DNA of 20,403 bases from Firmicutes bacterium UBA911 (GTDB taxonomy: Bacteria; Bacillota; Desulfotomaculia; Desulfotomaculales; Desulforudaceae), in the NCBI GenBank assembly GCA_002294005.1, contig DBEH01000023.1, forward strand, positions 1 to 20,403, read 5' to 3'. This document shows positions 6,515-13,744 of this stretch, piece by piece. The translations under genes were made by a program, and so were the position numbers. Below the pieces are notes generated by a model that saw only the letters and a program-made list of their open reading frames with translations, was not told where the DNA came from and made no database searches. Within the stretch, counting starts at the first letter, position 1. Each line of letters begins with the position of its first letter.

Positions 6515-8078
6515 ATGCTTCGATTACGCCGCCCCGTGGAGGCACGTGCCATCATCGACAATCCTCCGTTCGTCACGCTCCGGGAAATGGCTCGCGAAGG
6601 ACAGAACACGGAATACGGCAGCGTGAACCACCTTACCAGGATACGCAACCGTAGTGCCAAGCAGACGTACATCGTGGAGGACGGTGTGCGGTTGGGCATC
6701 GATCAGCAAGGAATCTCCCTGGCCAAGGCCCAGGTCATTGCGTCGGAGGTTCACGAGTATCTCCGTGGCCGGACGCTGATCCGGCTTGACCGTCAAATGG
6801 GGCGCCACCCGGACTTCAGTCTCCACTGTCGCTTTTATGTTACCGCGGAATACGCCCGCATTCCGCTGCAATGGCATAATATGCTGTTTGATCCGGTTGA
6901 CCGGGGCGCTGAACCAGACCTGGTATCCATCCAGATTCCCGAGTGGCCGGAAAGGGTTATCTTTTGCGATCCGCCGGCCGGAATTACATACATCCTAGGC
7001 AGCGATTATTTTGGAGAATGCAAGAAGTCATTCCTGCGCAAGGCGATGTATCTCGCCAAGAAGCGCGGTTTCCTGGGTTTCCACGCGGGCAGCAAGGAAC
7101 TCAAAGTCCGGGACCGGCACACCGTGGCGAAAAAGGTTGGCTTTATCCTTTTCGGCCTGAGCGGCACCGGGAAAACCACTCTCACCATGCACGACCACGG
7201 GCTTAGCGGCGCCGAGGGTGTGGCCATCCGGCAGGACGATGTCCTGATCATGAACCCGGCCGGCTACTGCTACGGCACGGAAAACGGCTTCTACATCAAG
7301 ACCGAGGGGCTGGATGCTTCCCAGTGTGTCCTATACCGGGCCGCACTCTCACCCAACGCCATATTTGAAAATGTCTGCGTAGACGACCGTGGTCGTCTCG
7401 TTTTTGACAACTGCGCGCTGACTGCAAACGGCCGCGGTGTGATTCTGCGTTCCGATGTTTCCGGCACCGACGGCAGGATCGACCTGGACAAGGCGCACCG
7501 CATCATCTTCATCACCAGGCACGACGACGTGGTGCCCCCCCTCGCCCGTTTGAACGCCGAACAGGCCGCCGCCTATTTCATGCTTGGGGAGTCCACCGAA
7601 ACCTCTGCCGGAGACCCCGCCAAAGAGGGAGAACCAAAACGCGAAGTGGGAACAAACCCCTTCATCATCGGACCGGAAAGCGAGGAAGGCAACCGGCTGC
7701 TCGAAATCCTCAATGCCAACCCCGACATTGAGTGCTATCTCCTGAACACCGGCAGCGTTGGCAAGCACAAGGGTGATTCCGGAATGAACATCACCCGTCG
7801 GCGATTCGGCTCACCTGATGACCGGGATCGCCCGAGGCAACATCAAGTGGGCCTCCGATCCTGACTGGGGTTACCTCGTTCCCACCGAGGTCCCGGGAAT
7901 GGACATCCGCCCGCTCAACCCGCGGCTTTACTACTCCGCCGGGGAGTATGCCCGGCGGGTGGACCGTCTGCGCGAGGAGAGACGGGCCTGGCTCGCCCGC
8001 TATCCAAATCTGAAACCTTCCATCCTCAAGACCGTCGAACCGCCGCGGGCGGCGGCCACCGCCTGCGCCGGAAGGTGA
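6515..8078 (+). CDS. divergent ATP-type phosphoenolpyruvate carboxykinase homologue, frameshifted
   Basis: The reading frame runs from ATG 6515 (AAAGGAG seven bases upstream) to residue 427, then is out of register. Removing one C from the CCC at 7794-7796 joins it to the frame ending at 8078 and restores a 520-residue protein, close to the usual length for ATP-dependent PEPCK. The P-loop kinase-1a motif GLSGTGKT is at 214-221, followed by LTMHDHG, and IRQDDVLIMN may replace the usual kinase-2 acidic patch. LLNTGSVG (409-416) and, after the shift, GIARGNIKW and VPTEVPG are family landmarks. Without correction the product ends at 7864 and loses the C-terminal 93 residues. The family converts oxaloacetate and ATP to PEP and CO2. 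This member is divergent, so another nucleotide-dependent activity is possible. The frameshift may be a sequencing error, a recent mutation or programmed. Confidence 0.82.
7793..7797 (+). other. frameshift site in the PEPCK homologue
   Basis: The codons read ATC ACC CGT in the upstream frame. Skipping one C gives ATC ACC GTC GGC GAT TCG GCT CAC CTG ATG, which continues smoothly into conserved family sequence. The disruption is therefore one extra C in a short CCC run. Confidence 0.8.
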
Positions 8079-8119
8079 CACATTGCTTTAGCGGGCGCGA
8101 ACTGTCAAGGACAAATATA

Positions 8120-8827
8120 CTAGTACAACGCGTGGTAGCGCAGAAAATGGCGTAGATCCCGCAGGGTCCGCACCCCCCGCGCCTCCAATTCGGGGAGCAG
8201 GCACAACAGCAGCCGGGCCGTGATCAGGGCGTCCCCAAGAGCGTTATGCCGGTCCTTCACCGAAATCTGATATTCCCGGGCCATCGCCCCGAGGCCGAAG
8301 GTCCGGGCGCGGGGTTTGAGGATCCGGCACAAAGACAATACATCCAGCACCACCGCCGGTTTAAGGATGGCACCGCACTTCCTTTTCAACCCGTTATTCA
8401 AAAACACCAGGTCAAACTGAATGTTAAAACCGGTGATGAGCCCCCCGGCCATTTTCTGAAGCAGGCGGGGCAACACCTTTTCCAGCACCGGCTGTCCCCG
8501 CACCCTTTCAGTGGTGATTCCCGTGATGGTGGTGGCCAACTCTGGCACCTCACGTTCAGGGTCGACCAGGGTATAAAAATAATCGTTTTGGATTCTGGCC
8601 GCCACGACCCGGACACAGGCCGCTGAAATTACTTCATCCCCGGTATCGGGCCGCAACCCGGTGGTCTCGGTGTCAATCACGGAGTACACAATGTTGTACA
8701 GCGACACGTCTTCGGGCGGCTTGGCGCTGCACAGTTGAACCAGCTCCGGGGTAAGGTCGTCGCAACCCGGCCGGACCGCGCCGGAATTATTTCTCCAAAG
8801 GCCGGAGAAATTGGCGGCGATACTCAC
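8120..8827 (-). CDS. DEDDh 3'-5' exonuclease, DnaQ/epsilon-like
   Basis: A 235-residue protein with all motifs of the DEDDh exonuclease superfamily: ExoI DTETTG (Asp52, Glu54), ExoII GFNIQFD (Asp139), ExoIII HNALGDA (His194, Asp199). Residues 1-45 are an extra N-terminal segment without a clear motif. The family removes nucleotides from 3' ends of DNA or RNA with two metal ions. Start: GTG 8827, preceded by GGGGTTGAG; the ribosome site is acceptable but not ideal. It begins 17 bases after the stop of the cNMP/CBS/DUF294 gene, so the two are cotranscribed. This pairing beside acetate transporters is known in other bacteria and suggests a nucleotide-signal or housekeeping role rather than replication proofreading. 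No polymerase subunit is nearby. Confidence 0.9.
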   Translation of the reverse strand: MSIAANFSGLWRNNSGAVRPGCDDLTPELVQLCSAKPPEDVSLYNIVYSVIDTETTGLRPDTGDEVISAACVRVVAARIQNDYFYTLVDPEREVPELATTITGITTERVRGQPVLEKVLPRLLQKMAGGLITGFNIQFDLVFLNNGLKRKCGAILKPAVVLDVLSLCRILKPRARTFGLGAMAREYQISVKDRHNALGDALITARLLLCLLPELEARGVRTLRDLRHFLRYHALY

Positions 8828-8844
8828 GATGCACTCAACCCCTT

Positions 8845-10749
8845 TTAGTACCCTTCCACCCGGAAAGTCACGCTCGTAAACTTCTGCAACCGCGAAACAG
8901 CCAGCAGAGCGTCCTTCAGCATCGCCAGTTCCCGCCGGGTCAGCTTCCGGGGGCTCACGTAGTTGGACGGTTTCTTGCCTTCGGCCATGCGGCGCAAATT
9001 CAGCCGCAGCCGGAGCATCAAAATGCTGTCGTAGGCCACCTGAAAGGCCTCGGCGTCGTCCTTGGGCAGGGTCTCCTTGTCAACCAATTGGCGGAGCCGG
9101 CCTACCGTCGAAGTCTCCAGGAGGCCGTCACGCAACGCAAACAAACGCACAGCGTCCACGACGTGGATCAACACGGCCCGTTTAAGGTCCAGTTGATCCT
9201 TGTGCGGCCCGGACCGTTCCGTGACCACCTGCCGGAGCGGGTTCAACGGCACCTTCCTGGAAAGAGCGTCACGGGCCATGAAATGCAGCACCACCGGCGC
9301 TTTTTCCAGGCGATGAAACACATAGCGCCTCAGGGTGTGGGCCATGGTGAACTGGCCGTACACCGGGCGGAAATCAAGGAAAATACTCATCAGCCGCAAC
9401 ACCTGTGGGTCCAATTCCAGGGTCCATTTCTTCAGGGTCGGGAACCAGTCCCGCATCGGCTTGCACCAGTCCGGGTAACCAGCCATCACCTTGCCGGGGC
9501 AGGGCCGGAACCCGCACTGTTCCAAGCCGGAAACCACCCGGCCGGCCAGCTCCAGGAAATAGGCCGCCGCCCTTTCTTCCTCGCCAGGTTGAGGATCGTC
9601 GTAAACCAGGGCGTTGTCCTGGTCGGTGCGGAGCACTTGTTCCCTGCGGCCCCCGCTGCCCATGGTCAACCAGCAATAACTCGCCGGCGGCCGGCCCTTG
9701 CCCTCGGCGAACATCTGTTCCTCCACCATCCGGATCAACCGGCAGGTCACCCGGTCATAGAACTCCGTAACCAGGGTGCAGATCTCTTCTGATGAGGCGT
9801 CGCCGCTCACCATGTCGCCCACCACGCGGTCGATGTCCGGCATGCGCGCGGCTATCCCCTCGATACTGGGGGCGCGTTCAACGGCGTCCACGGTCCGGAG
9901 CACGTCCAGGTGCTGGGCCCGGACCAGATCGCCCATCGTCACGATGCCCAGAAGCATCCCCCGGCTCTCTACCAGGACGTGACGCACATCATTGCGCATC
10001 ATCGCCAGCAACGCCTCGTAGATATGCGCCTCCGGCGGTAGCAGCACCAGTTTCTCGTTCATCAGGACGGCCGCCGGCTGGTGGACCTGCTGCTCGAAAT
10101 CCGCCGCGGCCAGAACGCGGCGCACTATGTCCTTCGCCGTGAGTATCCCGCGGGGGATGCCGCCGCGATCCAAGATCACCACCGCGCTGATTTCCCGCTC
10201 GGCAAACAACTGCGCCAACTCGGTGATCCGGTGTTCTTCGAGGCAGGCAACCACCGGGGACGACATTATCTCGTAGACCCGCCTCCGGTAGTGCTGGGGC
10301 TCCCAAGGCAGCGGCCAGTTCTGTTCCCGGGCCACCTCTTGGTACATGTACCGCATCCGTTCCGCCAGCGCGTGACTAAAAAAGCCGACGAAATCCGGAT
10401 CCGACTTCAGATCTTCGAAGCAAACCTCCGGGATCAGCAGGCAGCGGCTTTCCTCCACCGTCCGCGAGGTGGTCGGGTAGGAGTCGGTAAACAAGAGACA
10501 CTCCCCGAAGAAATCGCCCGGCTTCAAGAGGCCCACCGGCCGCTCCTCGCCGTGGTCCCCGACCAGAAGGACTTCCACCAAACCGGACAACAGGAAAAAC
10601 AAGTGCTCCTGATGGGGCTCCCCCTGCCGAAAGACGTAGGTTCCTTTGAGGTAGTCCTTGGTCGTCAGGTGGGAAACGCATTCCCGTATTCGTTCATCCG
10701 AAAAAGCCGAAAACGGCGGTGTATTTCTCAGCAATTCGAAGTAATCCAT
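8845..10749 (-). CDS. cNMP-binding / double-CBS / DUF294 nucleotidyltransferase
   Basis: A 634-residue cytoplasmic protein with modules in order. A cyclic-nucleotide-binding fold covers residues 1-135 (VFRQGEPHQEHLFFLLSG and GDFFGECLLFTDSYPTTSRT, where the phosphate-binding cassette RxA is changed to TSR). Two CBS domains span about 161-211 and 228-279. A DUF294 nucleotidyltransferase domain covers about 300-435, with GSGGRREQ at 364-371 and the metal-binding pair TDQD (Asp376, Asp378). A C-terminal helical DUF294_C region covers about 470-620. The nucleotidyltransferase resembles the GlnD catalytic module, so it may transfer a nucleotide to a protein or small molecule in response to adenylate levels; substrate unknown. 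ATG 10749 has GGAAGGAGGC upstream. It lies 109 bases after the 70-residue membrane protein and is followed at once by the exonuclease. Confidence 0.92.
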   Translation of the reverse strand: MDYFELLRNTPPFSAFSDERIRECVSHLTTKDYLKGTYVFRQGEPHQEHLFFLLSGLVEVLLVGDHGEERPVGLLKPGDFFGECLLFTDSYPTTSRTVEESRCLLIPEVCFEDLKSDPDFVGFFSHALAERMRYMYQEVAREQNWPLPWEPQHYRRRVYEIMSSPVVACLEEHRITELAQLFAEREISAVVILDRGGIPRGILTAKDIVRRVLAAADFEQQVHQPAAVLMNEKLVLLPPEAHIYEALLAMMRNDVRHVLVESRGMLLGIVTMGDLVRAQHLDVLRTVDAVERAPSIEGIAARMPDIDRVVGDMVSGDASSEEICTLVTEFYDRVTCRLIRMVEEQMFAEGKGRPPASYCWLTMGSGGRREQVLRTDQDNALVYDDPQPGEEERAAAYFLELAGRVVSGLEQCGFRPCPGKVMAGYPDWCKPMRDWFPTLKKWTLELDPQVLRLMSIFLDFRPVYGQFTMAHTLRRYVFHRLEKAPVVLHFMARDALSRKVPLNPLRQVVTERSGPHKDQLDLKRAVLIHVVDAVRLFALRDGLLETSTVGRLRQLVDKETLPKDDAEAFQVAYDSILMLRLRLNLRRMAEGKKPSNYVSPRKLTRRELAMLKDALLAVSRLQKFTSVTFRVEGY

Positions 10750-10858
10750 ACTCCTGACGCCTCCTTCCAGCCCACATTAAGTTAAGGGCCGGGACCAGTA
10801 ACTTATCGTGACGGGGACGTCCACGCGCAGCACGGAGCCAAGCGGCGGCTCCACCGCC

Positions 10859-11071
10859 TCACCAGCGCGGCCAGAACACCGCAAACACGCAGGCCACCCC
10901 GATGGCGAACCAGATGCCGACCGTCATGTCCAGGCCCAGATGGCGGACGGAAACCCCGATCATAGCCAGCAAGCCCAGGTATACCGAATATATCGCCAGG
11001 TTCCTTTTGAGCGTTCCACCCACGCGACAGAATTCCTCCCTGTTCTGGAATGAAGGTGGGGCGTTTGCCAC
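10859..11071 (-). CDS. small two-helix membrane protein behind the acetate symporter
   Basis: A 70-residue protein with a polar N-terminus (MANAPPSFQNREEFCRVGG, about 20 residues) and two membrane segments at about 24-44 (AIYSVYLGLLAMIGVSV) and 49-67 (MTVGIWFAIGVACVFAVF), ending PRW. GTG 11071 has GGGGG just upstream, nine bases after the symporter stop, so it is translated from the same message. I do not recognise a family. It is not the DUF485 protein, which is encoded on the other side of the symporter. Small two-helix proteins beside sodium-solute symporters often act as accessory or stability subunits; that role is inferred from context only. Confidence 0.75.
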   Translation of the reverse strand: MANAPPSFQNREEFCRVGGTLKRNLAIYSVYLGLLAMIGVSVRHLGLDMTVGIWFAIGVACVFAVFWPRW

Positions 11072-11080
11072 CCGCCCCCT

Positions 11081-13162
11081 TTACCGGGCCGGCTTCGGCG
11101 CGGTTTCTTCCTTGATGTATTCGTCTTTCAGCCCAAGCCCCTCGGGTACGTGCAGCACCAGCATTTTATGGTGCACGTCATGCGGTACTCCCCTGGGGGT
11201 CAACATGGACACCGTAAAGATCAAGAACAGGGCCAGCGGGACCGCCCAGATCGCCGGCTGTTCCGCCAGGGTGCGGTAGATCGGGTTGTCTGCGTACCAC
11301 ACGGCCAGCCAGGGCAGCACCTGTTTGTCGGCCAGCATCGTGGACACGATCGCCACCAGGGCCGAGGTTCCGCCCGCCAGCATCCCGACGGCCGCACCGG
11401 TGGCGCTTGCCCGCCGCCACCAGACGCTCAATATCAGCATCGGGAAGTACGAGGCCGCCGCGATCGCAAACGCCCAGCCCACCATCATATTGATGTCGAA
11501 GTTCTCCACGAACGTGCCCAGGACCATCGCCCCGCAGCCCGCCAGGACGGCCGCAATGCGGAAAGCCTTGATCCGCTGCCCGGGCGTGGCCTTCCTGTTG
11601 AGCATGTTCCCGTAGATGTCGTGGGCCAGGGCGCCCGTAATCGAAACCAAGAGCCCCGAGAAGGTGGTCATGAACCCGGCGAAGGCGCCCGCCGAAGTGA
11701 TGCCGGACAGTATGTCGCCAAGGTAGGCCATATTCTGGTTCAGGATCTTGGGCAGGACCAGGATCACCGAATCCGTGCTGTAGGCGCCGCCAGTGATAGC
11801 GTACAGCTGGGGCACGGCGTTCCGGCCCATCACCCCGAATATCGGGGGGAACAAGTAGAAGCAGCCGAGCAGGATCAACACCCAAAAGGCGGTGCGTTTC
11901 GCCGTCCGGCCGTCCGGGTTGGTGTAAAACCGTACCAGGATGTGGGGCAACCCTGCGGTACCGCAGATAATCGCCAGGATCAGCGAGTAGGTGTACAGCA
12001 TCGGGTAGCCGTACTTGTTGGTCAGCGGGCCGAAGGGCTCCAGCCAGGTTTTGTCCGCGGGCGCGTTCGGCACCACCTCGCCCCGGGCGTACTGCACGAC
12101 CACCCGTTCCTCTCCCGGCACCGGGAACAGCTGGAGTTTCGCCGCCACCTTCAATTCCTTCTCCTTGCGGGTCGAAGGGTCGGTGACGATCACCGGTTCG
12201 CCGTTTCTGGTCACGGTCACCGGGCGGGTGGTGGTGAACTCGGCCCCCGCCGGGAACACGTAAAGCGTACGTTCCTTGCCCGCTATTTCCCGGGCCAGCG
12301 TCTGGGCGGGCAAGCCCGACGCCACGAGGTCCGCCGGCGTGACCGGGTCAGTGCCCGGCGGCAGGGCCGCGGAGGTGGTGACGATGGCCTCGGCTCCGTT
12401 GGCGAAGCGGCCCGAGATGGCATCGGGAAACACAACCACGTTCGCCGGGGCCACCGGCCGGTACGTTATCTGGTGGTCATCGTGGAACCTGGGCACCGAT
12501 TTTCCGGCTTCACCCTCGTTCCCGAACTGGGCCATCTGGCCCGGGTAACCGCCGACGAAGGCGAACAGGACGAACATCGGCACCGAGACCGCGAACATCT
12601 TTATCCAGTAATGAAAGGCTTGCACGAAGGTGATGCCCTTCATGCCGCCCAGCGCCACGTTGAAGGTGATCACCGAACCGACCAGGACCACGCCCACCCA
12701 GTAAGGGGTGTGCAGGATGTTCACCAGGGCCACGCCGGCCCCCTTCATCTGCGGCATGGTGTAAAAAAGGCCGATGGTCAGCACGAACACCACCGCGATT
12801 TTTCGGAAGGCGGCACTCGAGTAGCGGCCCTCGGCGAAGTCCGGGATGGTGTACGCCCCGAACCGCCGCAGAGGACTGGCGATAAAGAGCAGCAGGAACA
12901 GGTAGCCGGCCGCATACAGCACGGGGTACCAGAGCACATCGTAGCCGAACTTCATCACCATGCCGGCGATGCCCATCAGGGAAGCGGCGGAAAGGTACTC
13001 ACCGGAAATGGCCGCCGAGTTCATCGGCACACTTACCGCGCGGGAGGCGACGTACATGTCGGCGGTGCTGCGTACCGAACGCTGCACCCAGATTCCCAGT
13101 CCTACGGTGGCGATAACCAGAAGCGTTACGAAGATCAGCGGAATCCAGGCGATATCAGCCAC
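11081..13162 (-). CDS. actP: sodium:solute symporter, acetate permease-like, with large soluble insertion
   Basis: A 693-residue polytopic membrane protein. The N-terminal third matches ActP/SSS transporters: TM1 residues 5-26, then ISGEYLSAASLMGIAG (52-67), and TMs to about residue 204. Residues about 211-380 form a hydrophilic, membrane-free block, after which TMs resume (LYTYSLILAIICGTAGLPHILVRF, a location guide at 389-412). E. coli ActP is about 549 residues, so most of the extra length lies in this loop. The family couples sodium entry to uptake of acetate or similar short acids. GTG 13162 overlaps the end of the DUF485 gene by eight bases, indicating translational coupling. Acs, DUF485 and the downstream nucleotidyltransferase support acetate as substrate; pyruvate or propionate remain possible. 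The gene symbol is by homology. Confidence 0.9.
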   Translation of the reverse strand: MADIAWIPLIFVTLLVIATVGLGIWVQRSVRSTADMYVASRAVSVPMNSAAISGEYLSAASLMGIAGMVMKFGYDVLWYPVLYAAGYLFLLLFIASPLRRFGAYTIPDFAEGRYSSAAFRKIAVVFVLTIGLFYTMPQMKGAGVALVNILHTPYWVGVVLVGSVITFNVALGGMKGITFVQAFHYWIKMFAVSVPMFVLFAFVGGYPGQMAQFGNEGEAGKSVPRFHDDHQITYRPVAPANVVVFPDAISGRFANGAEAIVTTSAALPPGTDPVTPADLVASGLPAQTLAREIAGKERTLYVFPAGAEFTTTRPVTVTRNGEPVIVTDPSTRKEKELKVAAKLQLFPVPGEERVVVQYARGEVVPNAPADKTWLEPFGPLTNKYGYPMLYTYSLILAIICGTAGLPHILVRFYTNPDGRTAKRTAFWVLILLGCFYLFPPIFGVMGRNAVPQLYAITGGAYSTDSVILVLPKILNQNMAYLGDILSGITSAGAFAGFMTTFSGLLVSITGALAHDIYGNMLNRKATPGQRIKAFRIAAVLAGCGAMVLGTFVENFDINMMVGWAFAIAAASYFPMLILSVWWRRASATGAAVGMLAGGTSALVAIVSTMLADKQVLPWLAVWYADNPIYRTLAEQPAIWAVPLALFLIFTVSMLTPRGVPHDVHHKMLVLHVPEGLGLKDEYIKEETAPKPAR

Positions 13163-13520
13163 CGTTCATTCTCCCCTCTTCCCACGTCGCCCGGGCGATG
13201 ATTTCGTCTTCCAGGGCCAGGGACCGGGAGACGTAGATGCGGGCGATTATCCAGGTCAGGGGATAAAACAGCACCCCCAGGAACAGCCAGGTCAGGGTAA
13301 ACCCCCAGATACGGGTGTTGGCGATCTCGGGCAGGTAGAAATTGACCAGTGGAACCCCCACCAAAATCACCACAAAAATGGCAAAACACTTCAGACTCAG
13401 CTTCAACTGTGCACTCATCACTAGGTGCAGGTATTGCTCGCTGTGCACCTCATACCTGGGAGCGGTACCCCCCAAATTCGCAGGGGTACCTGATCCCGTT
13501 CCCAGAGGTGTGTCACCCAT
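13155..13520 (-). CDS. DUF485-type membrane protein, symporter partner
   Basis: A 121-residue protein with a poorly conserved N-terminal 40 residues and then a DUF485/YjcH-like core. It has two membrane segments, about residues 59-78 (CFAIFVVILVGVPLVNFYLP) and 87-108 (WGFTLTWLFLGVLFYPLTWI), and a charged C-terminal tail. In E. coli yjcH sits between acs and actP in the same order as here. ATG 13520 has GGAGGGGG seven bases upstream. The longer frame from 13601 would start inside the terminator hairpin and adds non-family residues, so I rejected it. The stop overlaps the symporter start by eight bases. Likely an accessory subunit of the acetate transporter; its biochemical role is not established. 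Confidence 0.85.
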   Translation of the reverse strand: MGDTPLGTGSGTPANLGGTAPRYEVHSEQYLHLVMSAQLKLSLKCFAIFVVILVGVPLVNFYLPEIANTRIWGFTLTWLFLGVLFYPLTWIIARIYVSRSLALEDEIIARATWEEGRMNGG

Positions 13521-13554
13521 TCCAAAACCCCCTCCAAAGGCAATACTCTTGTTC

Positions 13555-13611
13555 AAAAAAAACCATAGCGGCTGATCTGTCCCTGCGCAACAGACAATCA
13601 TCCGTCTATGG
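13555..13611 (-). terminator. strong intrinsic terminator or attenuator between acs and the DUF485-actP genes
   Basis: On the minus strand CCATAG-A-CGG pairs with CCG-CTATGG (one bulged A), enclosing a second stem TCTGT/ACAGA, and is followed directly by eight T (13562-13555). It lies 35 bases before the DUF485 start. That leaves no room for a normal promoter after it, so downstream expression needs read-through or conditional termination. Confidence 0.75.
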
Positions 13612-13694
13612 TCGCGGCGGCCTGCAGACCGCCTCTCCCCCGGGGAAGCATACCGGTGTCCAGATTCTGATCGTCGGCAAACCCTGTCGGGAAA

Positions 13695-13725
13695 GCGAAC
13701 CCGGATGTGCCTTTATCGGGTTCGC
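13695..13725 (-). terminator. hairpin just after the acs stop
   Basis: A 9-bp perfect stem, GCGAACCCG (13695-13703) and CGGGTTCGC (13717-13725), with a 13-base loop, starting 20 bases after acs ends. The minus-strand bases after it are TTTCCC, a poor T tract. It may protect the acs message end or act as a weak terminator. Confidence 0.4.
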
Positions 13726-13744
13726 CCCCCCGGTTGACGTCATC

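Noticed and set aside
11150..13201. 683-residue plus-strand frame opposite the symporter
   Set aside because: It is rich in His, Arg, Gln and Gly, with no membrane or domain pattern. It is the complement of a clear transporter gene.
13521..13601. N-terminal extension of the DUF485 protein to ATG 13601
   Set aside because: It would be encoded within the terminator hairpin, and it lacks the ribosome site that ATG 13520 has.
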